64,000 nt of DNA from Desulfobacteraceae bacterium (GTDB lineage Bacteria > Desulfobacterota > Desulfobacteria > Desulfobacterales > JAABTS01), in NCBI GenBank assembly GCA_011389735.1, contig JAABTS010000001.1, positions 31,326-95,325 of the forward strand, written 5' to 3'. Positions 49,403-58,590 of the stretch are shown here, piece by piece. Made by a program: the position numbers and the translations under genes. Every line of letters starts with the position of its first letter. Within the stretch, counting starts at the first letter, position 1. The notes below the pieces were generated by a model that was not told where the DNA came from, did not search any database, and saw only the letters and a program-made list of their open reading frames with translations.

Positions 49403-50314
49403 TTGACCGTACCGACGACGACAAATGAACTCTTTGACGCCTGTACCGTTCTTTTCGGCCCTGAAGTAGAAATTTCCCTGGATTTTCTAAACTATTTGAA
49501 ACCTTCCGGGATTAAGGCGGCTTTTCGTAAAAAAGCCCGTGAAACCCATCCCGATCGCGCCAGGGTGTTGGGTAAGAACGAAGACATGATGAACGAGCTG
49601 TTCAAAGAAGTAACGCTCGCTTATGAAAAACTGAACTCAGCTTTCGGTAATGACGGAAAATTCAACATTTTTCAAGAAGAAAAACAAGCATCCGGCTATC
49701 AAGCCAATCGAACCGAAAAGCAAAGCAAACCCTATACAAAGTCAAGCTATCGATCCAAATCCAACGACAAACGGAACAACGGAAAGAACGCCGGTCATAA
49801 AAAAGCGCATGGGTTTCAGCGCCGATATACATACAAATCGAGTCAGGATAATAAAAAGGGCGGCGACAATCGATCCGGTTTTGCGGATCACTTCTATCGA
49901 GGGGCGTATTTACCCAAACGGGAATTGTTGCTTGGCCAGTTTCTCTATTACTCGGGCCTCATTTCCTGGCGTAATCTCATAGAATCCGTAACATGGCAAC
50001 GTATGAACCGGCCTACGATCGGGCAGCTCGCTGCTGAGTGGAATCTGCTGAACTCGGAGGAAATCCGGCGGATTTTAATGCTGCGGAATTTTGGGGAAAA
50101 ATTCGGAGAATGCGCTATCCGGATGAAATATGTCAACCCTCACACGATACAGGCGCTTCTCTGGAAGCAACGGCGCGTACAGCAGCCTATCGGAGAATTT
50201 TTTATTCATAACAACATCATGAAAGCCCAAGAAATCGAAGATATGGTCAAAAAATTAAAACTTCATAATTATAACGCCGTATTGAAAAAACGAAAAAGCG
50301 GATGGGCTATATAG
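49403..50314 (+). CDS. J-domain protein with MshEN-like C-terminal repeats
   Basis: 303 aa, TTG start with strong AAGGAGGGG 6-7 nt upstream. Residues about 25-75 form a J domain (GIKAAFRKKARETHPDRARVL; HPD present) that should stimulate an Hsp70. A basic, low-complexity linker (about 90-160) follows. The C-terminus (about 172-290) contains repeats such as LLGQFLYYSGLISWRNLIESV and GEFFIHNNIMKAQEIEDMVKK, matching the pattern of MshEN domains, which bind c-di-GMP in type II/IV secretion ATPases. No zinc finger. Role inferred only. Confidence 0.75.
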   Translation: MTVPTTTNELFDACTVLFGPEVEISLDFLNYLKPSGIKAAFRKKARETHPDRARVLGKNEDMMNELFKEVTLAYEKLNSAFGNDGKFNIFQEEKQASGYQANRTEKQSKPYTKSSYRSKSNDKRNNGKNAGHKKAHGFQRRYTYKSSQDNKKGGDNRSGFADHFYRGAYLPKRELLLGQFLYYSGLISWRNLIESVTWQRMNRPTIGQLAAEWNLLNSEEIRRILMLRNFGEKFGECAIRMKYVNPHTIQALLWKQRRVQQPIGEFFIHNNIMKAQEIEDMVKKLKLHNYNAVLKKRKSGWAI

Positions 50315-50359
50315 TTTTCCGAAGGAAAAAAATACCCGGTTTGGAAAAAACTACCTGTT

Positions 50360-50432
50360 CTACAGGGTTTCAAAAAATAAATTTCACAAGGCGAAAAAAC
50401 AAAGAATAATTCGGGGCCTGGTTCTAATTTCA
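50360..50432. repeat. Palindromic repeat A, copy 16 (left half)
   Basis: TACAGGGTTTCAAAAAATAAATTTCACAAGGCG plus GGGGCCTGG, partial. Confidence 0.55.
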
Positions 50433-50442
50433 ATAACCGTGC

Positions 50443-50553
50443 ATGAATACAATTCATATTTTTGAACAAAATTGAAAATGGCGCCGACAGGCGGTTAAAC
50501 AGGCAAGGACGCCTGTTCTACGGGGATAAAAACGGCTGAATGGTGTTCAATCA
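50443..50553. repeat. Repeat C, copy 2
   Basis: Near-identical to 6144-6253: ATGAATACAATTCA ... GGCGGTTAAACAGGCAAGGA ... TGAATGGTGTTCAATCA. Confidence 0.7.
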
Positions 50554-50619
50554 AGGGGATTGTAGGAATATCTGAAAACCTGCGCCTTTGGGCATTACTT
50601 TTGCATGTTGTTTTATACT

Positions 50620-50737
50620 GTAGTCTTCCGGAAATTTAATTTCAATGCATTGTCGGCCAGGAATATACGATTACAGTATGATCCCGGGCCTGCCGTCTTG
50701 TGAAATCCAATTTCTGAAAACCTTCTGAAAACCTATA
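50620..50737. repeat. Palindromic repeat A, copy 17
   Basis: GTAGTCTTCCGGAAATTTAATTTCA ... ATTGTCGGCC / GGGCCTGCCG ... TTTCTGAAAACC (duplicated) CTATAG. Ends 13 bp before the next ATG. Confidence 0.75.
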
Positions 50738-50749
50738 GATGGACGGGTT

Positions 50750-51208
50750 ATGAAAGTATCAAACGAAATCCAAATCAGTAAGGACATTCTTACAACTACG
50801 GTTAAAAAAAACGATAGGCAAAACGGTCCGGATTTTCAAACGGTTTTAAAAGATATAGCCCGCACGGAAGATCAACATGCGGAAAAAGTGAAGCACCCCG
50901 GTCACATTGAATCGGTGTCGGCAAACCGGATAAACGAAATGCATTCTTTTGACAGGCCGGGCGTGGTTGAAAAAGCTGATTTTCTCCTGAATCTGCTGGA
51001 TGAATATCGAAGCGGGCTTGAAGATCCGTCGAAAAGCTTGAAGGAACTGGATTCGTTGCTCACTGATTTAAAAACGGAGCAAGAAAGCCTGATGTCATTT
51101 GTGGATCTGTTTCCGGACGGCGATGAATTGAAGGGAGTTGTCAACGAGACGTTGATCAATATTACAGTTGAATCGATCAAATTTGACCGCGGCGATTATC
51201 TCGATTGA
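50750..51208 (+). CDS. Small protein of unknown function
   Basis: 152 aa, no signal or membrane segment, mostly helical (e.g. LLNLLDEYRSGLEDPSKSLKELDSLLTDLKTEQESL). Not recognised. Repeat A ends directly upstream and no clear ribosome site is present, so the start is uncertain. Its stop overlaps the convergent ABC transporter gene's stop by 13 bp. It lies near the chemotaxis/J-domain cluster and resembles small flagellar or chemotaxis accessory proteins only in its helical character. Confidence 0.5.
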   Translation: MKVSNEIQISKDILTTTVKKNDRQNGPDFQTVLKDIARTEDQHAEKVKHPGHIESVSANRINEMHSFDRPGVVEKADFLLNLLDEYRSGLEDPSKSLKELDSLLTDLKTEQESLMSFVDLFPDGDELKGVVNETLINITVESIKFDRGDYLD

Positions 51209-52209
51209 CGGAGTTCCCCGTTCAACACGGAATCTTGAGCTGAAGCCAAATGGCATGAAACAAAATGGTTTTTTCCGATATGTCTGGCTTCCGGAGACGC
51301 CTGTTCACAAACTGGCCGGGAGTACCCGCACCTGTTTTTGAACCGGCATCCTTCCCATGTTTCGCCCATATCCGGAGGCGTCCCGGAAATGACGGACAAT
51401 CGCGTTTTTCGTTGTGAGTCAAGCCGCGGGATGGATTCGATAAGCCCTTTGGTGTAAGGGTGAGCCGGATTTCTGAAAAGCTCCTTCACATCGGCCTTTT
51501 CCACCAGTTTGCCTGCATACATCACTGCGGCCTGGTCGCACATTTCCGCTATGACGCCCAAATCGTGAGTGATAAAAATGACGGACATGCCTGATTCGAT
51601 CTGAATGCTCTTGATAAGATCCAGTATTTGCGCCTGAATAGTCACATCCAGGGCGGTTGTCGGTTCGTCGGCGATCAAAATTTCAGGGTTGCAGGCGAGC
51701 GCACCTGCAATCATGATTCTTTGCCGCATTCCTCCGGACACCTGATGCGGATATTCCCGAACCCGTTTTTCAGGCGCGGGGATTCCGACTTTATGGAGCA
51801 TTTCGACGGTTCGGCGTTGAATTTGGCGTTTCTGCATATCGGGAAAATGAAGCGAGTACGCCTCCCCGATTTGTTTACCGATTTTATGAACAGGATTTAA
51901 AGCGGTCATTGGTTCCTGAAAAATCATGGATATTTGTTTACCGCGGATTTGATGCATTTTTTCCACCGGCAGATCAAGAATATTCTGTCCGTTTAATTCA
52001 ATGCGGCCTGATTCAATTCTGCCGAAAGGTTTAGGCAAAAGCCGCATAATCGAAAGCGATGTCATACTTTTTCCGCATCCTGATTCGCCGACAACGCCCA
52101 AAGTCGCCCCCTTGTTCAATGAAAAGGAAACATCGTCGACGACCTTGAACCGGCCTGATTCATTTCCGATAGAGGTCGTCAAACGAGACACGTTTAAAAT
52201 CGGATTCAT
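51196..52209 (-). CDS. Oligopeptide/dipeptide ABC transporter ATP-binding protein
   Basis: 337-aa ATPase of the OppD/DppD type. Walker A GESGCGKS, signature SGGMRQR, Walker B ILIADEPTTALD are intact, and the C-terminal OppD extension has its Cys-rich segment (GCRFKNRCGYSRPVC and FVSCHL). ATG at 52209 chosen since the protein then begins MNPILNVSRLTTS; it overlaps the prmA stop by ATGA. The permeases and partner ATPase OppF are not nearby. Confidence 0.9.
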   Translation of the reverse strand: MNPILNVSRLTTSIGNESGRFKVVDDVSFSLNKGATLGVVGESGCGKSMTSLSIMRLLPKPFGRIESGRIELNGQNILDLPVEKMHQIRGKQISMIFQEPMTALNPVHKIGKQIGEAYSLHFPDMQKRQIQRRTVEMLHKVGIPAPEKRVREYPHQVSGGMRQRIMIAGALACNPEILIADEPTTALDVTIQAQILDLIKSIQIESGMSVIFITHDLGVIAEMCDQAAVMYAGKLVEKADVKELFRNPAHPYTKGLIESIPRLDSQRKTRLSVISGTPPDMGETWEGCRFKNRCGYSRPVCEQASPEARHIGKNHFVSCHLASAQDSVLNGELRQSR

Positions 52210-53165
52210 ATTGGTCGCCACGCTTTGCCGTCGCAATCGGAAACGTTTTGTTTTCCGACAATCGCCACCCATTCTTCACGATGTGTTACCTCAATAATCT
52301 CGAAACAATTTTTTTTCATGGCTTCGATAATCTGATCGGAATTCTTTTCAATGATCCCCGAACAGATTAAAACGCCGCCGGCCGGCCTTATTTTATGGCG
52401 AACATCCGGCAACAGCGTTAAAATTGTGTTGGTCAAAATGTTTGCGACGGCGATATCAAATTGATTGTTCACGGAATCCACCAGATTCCCCAAAACTACG
52501 GAACAAGTTGAGGGATCGACGAAATTCAGATTTAAATTGGCGCGGGCGGTTTCAACAGCCACCGGATCTCTATCCACTCCAAGCATTCCTGATGCGCCCA
52601 GTTTCGCTGCAACCGCCATGAGAATTCCGGAACCTACCCCGATATCAAGAAGTGTATCCCCGGGATTAAGATATTTTTCGAGCATTTCAATACATAGAGC
52701 GGTTGTAGCATGTGTTCCCGTACCGAAGGCCATACCGGGATCGATCTCGACCACCTTTTCCCCGGCTTTCGATTCATAATCGCGCCAGGTGGGTTTTACC
52801 ACTATGGTTCGGCCGACTTTCCGAGGGTGAAAGTACTCTTTCCAGGATTCAGCCCAGTCTTCGTCATCAATTTCATTGTAAATCAGTTTGATATCGATTC
52901 CTTCGGCGGCGGCCCGTTTCCGGATCGCGTTTTCAAGAAGCCCCATTCGATTTTCAAACTCACCGACGACCGGTAAATAACCGGTCACGGAATCCGCCGA
53001 CGGGCCGACAAAGTCATCCCCCAAAAAACCGTCCGCCGGTTCAATTTCCGGGCCTTCGATAACAACTCCTTGAAGCCCGAAGTCCAAAAACACCCCCGTA
53101 ATCACATCGATCGCCCAATTTTTGTTTTCGGTTCTGAAAACAACTTTGACTTCCATCCATTTCAT
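52206..53165 (-). CDS. prmA: Ribosomal protein L11 methyltransferase
   Basis: SAM-dependent methylation of ribosomal protein L11. Motif I is LLDIGVGSGILMAVAAKLGA, the acidic loop VDRDP and the catalytic region VANILTNTI. Start set at 53165 (MKWMEVKVV) because the track's N-terminal extension runs through repeat A; AAGGGA is about 11 nt upstream. The 319-aa length fits the family. Confidence 0.93.
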   Translation of the reverse strand: MKWMEVKVVFRTENKNWAIDVITGVFLDFGLQGVVIEGPEIEPADGFLGDDFVGPSADSVTGYLPVVGEFENRMGLLENAIRKRAAAEGIDIKLIYNEIDDEDWAESWKEYFHPRKVGRTIVVKPTWRDYESKAGEKVVEIDPGMAFGTGTHATTALCIEMLEKYLNPGDTLLDIGVGSGILMAVAAKLGASGMLGVDRDPVAVETARANLNLNFVDPSTCSVVLGNLVDSVNNQFDIAVANILTNTILTLLPDVRHKIRPAGGVLICSGIIEKNSDQIIEAMKKNCFEIIEVTHREEWVAIVGKQNVSDCDGKAWRPI

Positions 53166-53206
53166 TTTTATGTGATTCCCTTCATGAATATTGCCGGTCA
53201 TACCCC

Positions 53207-53311
53207 TATAGATTTCGGAAATTGTATTGCACAAAGCGGCGGGCCCGGGATAATATTGCTCTATATGCAGGGCCGACAACGCATTTAAATTTAATATCTG
53301 GAAGGCTATAG
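53207..53311. repeat. Palindromic repeat A, copy 18
   Basis: TATAGATTTCGGAAATTG ... GGCGGGCCCGGG / AGGGCCGACAACGC ... AATATCTGGAAGGCTATAG, upstream of prmA. Confidence 0.75.
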
Positions 53312-53607
53312 TATCTTTTATGGGCAAAAGCAAGCCGGTTCGCCCCGAAAGCCGATAGATCGCCTGCAGATGCAAGGAATTGCAGGAAAGCCCGATTTAC
53401 AGCTTTTACATTACACCGCTGAATTGTTGTCACTATGTTGAATCCCGGTGCTTTATGGAAAGAAAAAGGCCGCTTCCCGGTCAATAAAGATCCAGGCTGT
53501 GCATAAACGGTTTTTCCCTTTACATCCAGGTCGTTTATGAATATATAGATTCTGAATTCGGAATATACAAACTGTTTTTTAACTTACTAAAAAAAGAAGG
53601 AGTATAA

Positions 53608-55374
53608 ATGAGAACCAAAAAATTGAACCGAAGTATCTACGTATTGATTGTTTTGTCGTTATTCGGAGGCTTTGCCGTTAATGCGGCGGAGCAAAGCGTT
53701 ACGCTCATTGTTCCCGGATGCGGCGCTTGAGGCGCGGCGACCAGGATAAGGTCTATCCTGATGGGTGTCAGCGGAGTACAAAGTGTTGATGTAAGGTCGT
53801 CAAATAACGAGGTGGCCGTTGTGTACGACGATACGATCACGGATGTCGATAAAATGGAACTGGCTTTGAATTCAGGCGGTTATTCAGTTCAGGACGTTAT
53901 CTATCCGAACCGGGCCCCGGTTGCCGATGCGGGCAAAGACAGTAGCGTCGAAGAAAATACGCTGGTCAAGCTGGACGGTTCCGGATCAAACGATCCGGAT
54001 AACGACATCCTTACCTATGAATGGCGACAAGTTTCCGGCATGGTCGTATCCCTTTCGGATTCAGACACATCAAAAGCGGTTTTTACGGCGCCGGAAATCG
54101 ATCAGGACGAAATTTCCCTGATATTCGAATTGAAAGTCGCTGATCCGCAAAATCTGATTTCGAAGGAGGAGGTTGTTATCAAGGTCACGGACGTTTACCA
54201 GCCGCCAACGCATACCGACATTACGCCGCAGGAGGCAAAGCAGATGATCGATTTGGACGAAAGCGTCATCATACTCGATGTCGGTGTTCGCGACCAATAT
54301 TGCGAAGAGCATATTCCTAACGCCGTTAATTATTCCATAGACGATGGCGTTCTTGGCGAAAAATATAGCAACCTCCCCGTTGACGGTAAAATTATCGTGG
54401 TTGGAACCACAATTGAGCAGGGCCGGAATGCTGCGGATTTCCTGGATTCAAATGGTTACTTGAACGTATATTACATGGAAGGCGGGATGAGCGCCTGGGA
54501 ATGGCAAACCGAGCCCTGCGAAGACGACACGCCGGTTTATCCGGTCGCTCGAGCAGGAGACGATCAAACCGTATATGAAGGCCGGACGACCACCCTGGAC
54601 GGGTCGGCATCTTTCGATCCAAACGGAAACCCGATCACATATTCCTGGAGTACAACAGACGCTTCGGGCGTCATTCTATCCGACGCCGCTTCTCCTAAAC
54701 CCTACTTTGTGGCTCCCCCGGTTGACGCCGATGGAGCGACATTGGTTTTCACGCTGGAAACGGCGAATTCGGAAAGACTAACGCATACGGACAATGTCTC
54801 GATCACCATTGTCGACAATGGAATTACCGAAGTACCTGTCGATGTGACGTCGATTTATTCGGCGACAGGCTCCATTCTGGGAATTGAGGTGAACGGCGGC
54901 GATTTGATCAAGCTTGCCCCGGAGGATTCCAGCGTTTTGCCGGAAAACTCCGGCAAACCTGAATCCATGCCCCACAGCCTTCTGAGTATGGAAATAAAAA
55001 CCGCAAATCCAGGCGCCGACGCCGTGGCGACGGTGTATCTTCCGGAACCGGCGCCGGAAAACAGCGCCTGGTATCAATACGGAAAAGATTCGGCATGGAT
55101 TGATTTGAGCAGTCGCGCCGCCTTTAACTCAACGAGAGATAAGGTCAGCATTACGCTTTCGGACGGAGGGGATGGCGATGACGATGGATTATCAAACGGG
55201 ATTATCAAACATTCTTCAGGGCTCGCCGTGATCGACTCCCCGACGGACAATCCTGATAATAAAGGTGATTCCGACAGCGGCGGCGGCGGAGGGTGTTTTA
55301 TACAGAGCTCCGCAAATCATTCGTCAAAAATGGTCAAAGCCATAGTGGATTTTTTCCAAACCTCCTTTTTTTAA
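53608..55374 (+). CDS. Candidate exported HMA-domain selenoprotein with PKD and rhodanese-like domains
   Basis: 589 codons reading through TGA at 53728-53730 as selenocysteine (codon 41). AAGGAG is 6 nt upstream of the ATG. Signal peptide (ending FAVNA), HMA-type metal-binding domain with VPGCGAU in place of CxxC (codons about 29-95), PKD-like domain (98-190), rhodanese fold (about 195-310) lacking its catalytic Cys, second PKD-like domain, a 'choice-of-anchor U'-like segment (WYQYGKDSAWIDLSSRAAF) and a C-terminal GGGGGCFI motif seen at the ends of secreted proteins. The ORF track begins after TGA, hiding the start. A hairpin fitting SECIS lies just downstream. Function unproven; a metal or thiol redox role is inferred. 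Confidence 0.8.
53742..53760 (+). promoter_or_regulatory. SECIS-like hairpin
   Basis: CAGGATA (53742-53748), loop AGGTC, TATCCTG (53754-53760). A guanine is at loop positions 2-3 and lies 19-20 nt after the TGA, within the 16-37 nt range described for bacterial SECIS elements. It is inside the coding region, as bacterial SECIS must be. Confidence 0.75.
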
Positions 55375-55378
55375 CAGC

Positions 55379-55484
55379 CATGGTTTTCAAGAAATCAATT
55401 TCAAGCAGTTGTCGGCCTGGGATATACGAACAGTGCTATCCCAGGGCCGCCTCCTTGTGAAATTGAATATCTGACAACTTATGT
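55379..55484. repeat. Palindromic repeat A, copy 19
   Basis: CATGGTTTTCAAGAAATCAATTTCAAG ... GTCGGCCTGGGAT / TCCCAGGGCCGCC ... ATCTGACAACTTATG, downstream of the selenoprotein gene. Confidence 0.7.
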
Positions 55485-55539
55485 ATTGAAATACCGAAGA
55501 ATCGGAGTTATTTTTATTTTTTTATAGGTTTTATATCCA

Positions 55540-55584
55540 AATAATAAAGGGCTGGTGAAATCGATCAGCCCCTTATTATTTTTT
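55540..55584 (+). terminator. Rho-independent-type terminator upstream of hisI
   Basis: AATAATAAAGGGCTG / CAGCCCCTTATTATT with 11-nt loop, then TTTTT. It ends transcripts from the selenoprotein gene or acts as a leader attenuator for hisI, since AAAGGAG and the hisI ATG follow directly. Confidence 0.8.
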
Positions 55585-55600
55585 AAAGGAGTCGGTTGTA

Positions 55601-55942
55601 ATGATTGAATTGGCGTTTTCAAAGACCGGCGGTTTGATTCCCGCTGTTGCGCAGGATCACAAATCCGGCGAAGTATTGATGCTGGCATATATGAACGAAG
55701 ATGCGTGGGAAAAAACGATCGAAACCGGTTTGGCGACATATTACAGTCGTTCGCGGCAAGAGCTTTGGGTGAAAGGATTGACGTCGGGCAATTACCAAAA
55801 GGTGAAAGAAATCCGAGTGGATTGTGATGCGGATACGGTTTTGTTGAAAATCGAACAGGTGGGCGACTGCGCCTGCCACACCGGTAAAAGAAGCTGTTTT
55901 TACCGGAAAGTGGAAGATGGAAGCCTGGTTATGGATGAATAG
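55601..55942 (+). CDS. hisI: Phosphoribosyl-AMP cyclohydrolase
   Basis: 113-aa enzyme opening the purine ring of PR-AMP in histidine synthesis. Family motifs [36 protein letters not shown] and the zinc cysteines in [14 protein letters not shown] are intact; length is standard. AAAGGAG upstream. Other his genes are not present, so the pathway is split in the genome. It is 9 bp before the aminotransferase gene. Confidence 0.95.
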   Translation: MIELAFSKTGGLIPAVAQDHKSGEVLMLAYMNEDAWEKTIETGLATYYSRSRQELWVKGLTSGNYQKVKEIRVDCDADTVLLKIEQVGDCACHTGKRSCFYRKVEDGSLVMDE

Positions 55943-55951
55943 GAGATCTGA

Positions 55952-57094
55952 ATGATTGCCGATCGTTTAAAAGGGATAACTCCGTTTATCGTCATGGATG
56001 TGCTTGAAAAAGCCCGTGAGATGGAACGGAAAGGGATAAATGTCATCCATCTGGAAGTTGGAGAGCCTGATTTCGATGCTCCGGAGTGTGTAAAAGACGC
56101 TGTATGCAAAGCTGTCAAGGACGGTGTGACCCATTACACCCATAGTCTCGGAATCATCGAATTAAGGGAAGCCATCAGCGAATTTTACAAGAAGCGGTAT
56201 CGGGTGAATGTCTCTCCTGACAGAATCATCGTGAATTCAGGGACGTCTCCGGCCATGTTATGCCTTTTTGCCGCGCTTCTCAATCCCGGGGACGAAGTAA
56301 TTATTTCGGATCCTCATTATCCTTGTTACCCGAATTTTATCCGTTTTGTGGAGGGCGAACTGGTTCCCGTTCCGGTCTATGAGGAGGACGGTTTTCAGTA
56401 TAGAACCGAAGATGTGAAAAAACGGATCACCGGGAAAACCAAAGCCGTATTCATCAATTCACCCTCAAATCCCACAGGAACGCTTTTATCTAAGGAACGT
56501 ATGGCCGAACTGGCGGAACTGGGGCCTTACATAATTTCCGATGAAATCTATCACGGGCTTGTTTACGAAGGAACGGAACACAGCATTCTCGAAGTCACGG
56601 ACAACGCATTCGTTTTGGACGGCTTTTCCAAGCGTTACGCCATGACAGGTTTTCGATTGGGATATCTGATCGCTCCGGAACAATTTATCCGCCCGATCCA
56701 AAAAATTCAGCAGAATTTTTTTATTTCTCCGAACTCCATGGTTCAAATGGCCGGTATTGCGGCTCTTCGAGACGCCGGGGATTATGTGGAAAAAATCAAA
56801 CAGGTGTACAATGAACGCCGTAAATACATGATTGAACGGCTCAGGAAGATGGGCTTCAATATCACGGTCGAACCCACGGGGGCGTTTTATATTTTTGTAA
56901 ATGCATCGCATATCAATACTGATTCGTATAAACTGGCGTTCGACATCCTTGAAAACGCTCATTTGGGGGTGACGCCCGGAATCGATTTTGGTAAAAACGC
57001 GGAAGGGTATTTAAGGTTTTCCTACGCCGATTCCATTGAAAATATAGCCGAAGGCATGGATCGATTGCAACGGTATATCGAAAGCAGGGGTTGA
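55952..57094 (+). CDS. PLP-dependent class I/II aminotransferase
   Basis: 380 aa, fold type I. Motifs: HLEVGEPDF, VNSGTSPAM, SDPHYPCYPNF, NSPSNPTGT, ISDEIYHGL and the PLP lysine in GFSKRYAMTGFRLGY; Arg near the C-terminus in LRFSYADS. Similar to AspC/ArAT-like and LL-diaminopimelate-type enzymes; substrate cannot be chosen from sequence. Directly follows hisI, so histidinol-phosphate aminotransferase is one possibility, but HisC motifs are not clear. Confidence 0.9.
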   Translation: MIADRLKGITPFIVMDVLEKAREMERKGINVIHLEVGEPDFDAPECVKDAVCKAVKDGVTHYTHSLGIIELREAISEFYKKRYRVNVSPDRIIVNSGTSPAMLCLFAALLNPGDEVIISDPHYPCYPNFIRFVEGELVPVPVYEEDGFQYRTEDVKKRITGKTKAVFINSPSNPTGTLLSKERMAELAELGPYIISDEIYHGLVYEGTEHSILEVTDNAFVLDGFSKRYAMTGFRLGYLIAPEQFIRPIQKIQQNFFISPNSMVQMAGIAALRDAGDYVEKIKQVYNERRKYMIERLRKMGFNITVEPTGAFYIFVNASHINTDSYKLAFDILENAHLGVTPGIDFGKNAEGYLRFSYADSIENIAEGMDRLQRYIESRG

Positions 57095-57100
57095 ATATTC

Positions 57101-57688
57101 ATGCAGATCAAATCCGTTCAATTTGTAAAGAGCGCCGCAGCGAAATCCGGTTATCCGCCGAAGACCGTTCCTGAAATCGCATTCGCCGGCCGTTCGAACG
57201 TCGGAAAATCATCCCTGATCAATGTTCTGGTAAACCGTAAAAAACTTGTAAAAACGAGTTCCACACCCGGCAGAACCCGGTTGATCAATTTTTTTTCGGT
57301 GAACGATTCGATTCTTTTTGTGGATCTTCCGGGATATGGATACGCCAGGGTTCCGGCGAATATTCGGAAACAATGGAAACCAATGGTGGAAACCTATCTT
57401 TCGGGGCGCACCACGCTGGCGGGGGTGGTGCTCATTCTCGATATCCGCAGAACCCCTCAGCCTGAAACCACCGCTTTCATCGATTGGCTCAACATGAAAC
57501 AAACACCGATGATTCCGGTTATCACCAAAGTGGACAAGCTCTCCAAAATCAAACAACAAAAACAACTAAAGCTTATTTCCAATGCTCTTGGGCGGCTCCC
57601 GGAGGAACTGATTCCGTTTTCCGCAAAAACGCGGATTGGGAAAAATTCAATTTGGGAAGCCATCGAACGGCTGTCGGGTGTTTCATGA
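57101..57688 (+). CDS. engB: Ribosome biogenesis GTP-binding protein EngB/YsxC
   Basis: 195-aa Era-like GTPase required for large ribosomal subunit assembly. G1 AFAGRSNVGKSSLIN, G2 TPGRTRLIN, G3 DLPGYG, G4 TKVDKLS, G5 SAKTR. The stop overlaps the era start by ATGA. No strong ribosome site, but translational coupling to the preceding gene is likely (6-bp gap). Confidence 0.95.
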   Translation: MQIKSVQFVKSAAAKSGYPPKTVPEIAFAGRSNVGKSSLINVLVNRKKLVKTSSTPGRTRLINFFSVNDSILFVDLPGYGYARVPANIRKQWKPMVETYLSGRTTLAGVVLILDIRRTPQPETTAFIDWLNMKQTPMIPVITKVDKLSKIKQQKQLKLISNALGRLPEELIPFSAKTRIGKNSIWEAIERLSGVS

Positions 57689-58590
57689 CGAATACATTGA
57701 ACGAAAAATTCAAATCAGGATTTATTGCCATCGCCGGCGCCCCCAATGCTGGAAAATCGACCTTGCTCAACCGGATACTGGGCGAGAAAATCGCCATTAC
57801 ATCCCGGAAGGCGCAAACCACCAGAAACCGGATCATGGGGATTCTACACCGGCCTCAACACCAGATGATTTTCATGGATACGCCGGGCGTCCACAAACCG
57901 AAAGGGGAATTGAACAAAAGAATGGTGGATTCGGCCCTGTCCTCGATCGGGGACGTGGATTTAATACTCTTTATCGCGGATGTTTCAAAACCGGACAACC
58001 CATCGGAATCCATAATCGTCGAACGGCTGAAAAATGAAAAAAAGCCGGTGATACTGGCTTTGAATAAAATAGATCTGATCAAAAACAACTTGATTGACGA
58101 CGTTGTCGAAGAGTGGTCGGGGAAATTATCGTTTAACCGGATTTTTCCGATATCGGCGAGACATGGAACGGATGTGGAGCTTATGCTTGAATACATGGGA
58201 AGCCTGCTCCAGGAAGGCTATCCATATTATCCCGACGATATGTTGACCGATTCGCCTGAACGATTTATCGTCGCTGAAATGATACGAGAAAAAATTTTCC
58301 GATACACGGGGCAGGAGATCCCTTATTCCACGGCGGTGACAATCGATTCTTTCAAAGCGCCCCAAGACGATTCATCCCTGACGCGTATCCACGCAACCAT
58401 CCATGTCGAACACGATTCCCAGAAAGGAATTGTCATCGGCAAAGGCGGCGAAAAACTGAAAAAAATCGGGGAAGAATCCCGTAAGGAAATTGAACGGTTT
58501 GTCGACGGAAAAGTGTTTCTAAAACTTTTTGTTCATGTTCAAAAAAACTGGCGTAAGGACACCAGAGCGTTGAGGCGGTTCGGCTATTAA
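57685..58590 (+). CDS. era: GTPase Era
   Basis: 301-aa GTPase for 16S rRNA maturation and 30S assembly. G1 GAPNAGKST, G2 region TTRNRIMGI, G3 DTPGVHKPKG, G4 LNKIDL, and C-terminal KH domain (IVIGKGGEKLKKIGEESRKEIE). Start at 57685 because it overlaps the engB stop; the track's extended ORF is mostly engB sequence in another frame. Confidence 0.97.
   Translation: MTNTLNEKFKSGFIAIAGAPNAGKSTLLNRILGEKIAITSRKAQTTRNRIMGILHRPQHQMIFMDTPGVHKPKGELNKRMVDSALSSIGDVDLILFIADVSKPDNPSESIIVERLKNEKKPVILALNKIDLIKNNLIDDVVEEWSGKLSFNRIFPISARHGTDVELMLEYMGSLLQEGYPYYPDDMLTDSPERFIVAEMIREKIFRYTGQEIPYSTAVTIDSFKAPQDDSSLTRIHATIHVEHDSQKGIVIGKGGEKLKKIGEESRKEIERFVDGKVFLKLFVHVQKNWRKDTRALRRFGY

Noticed and set aside
53761-55374. 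Track start of the selenoprotein ORF as true start
   Set aside because: No ribosome site there; the HMA domain and signal peptide would be cut.
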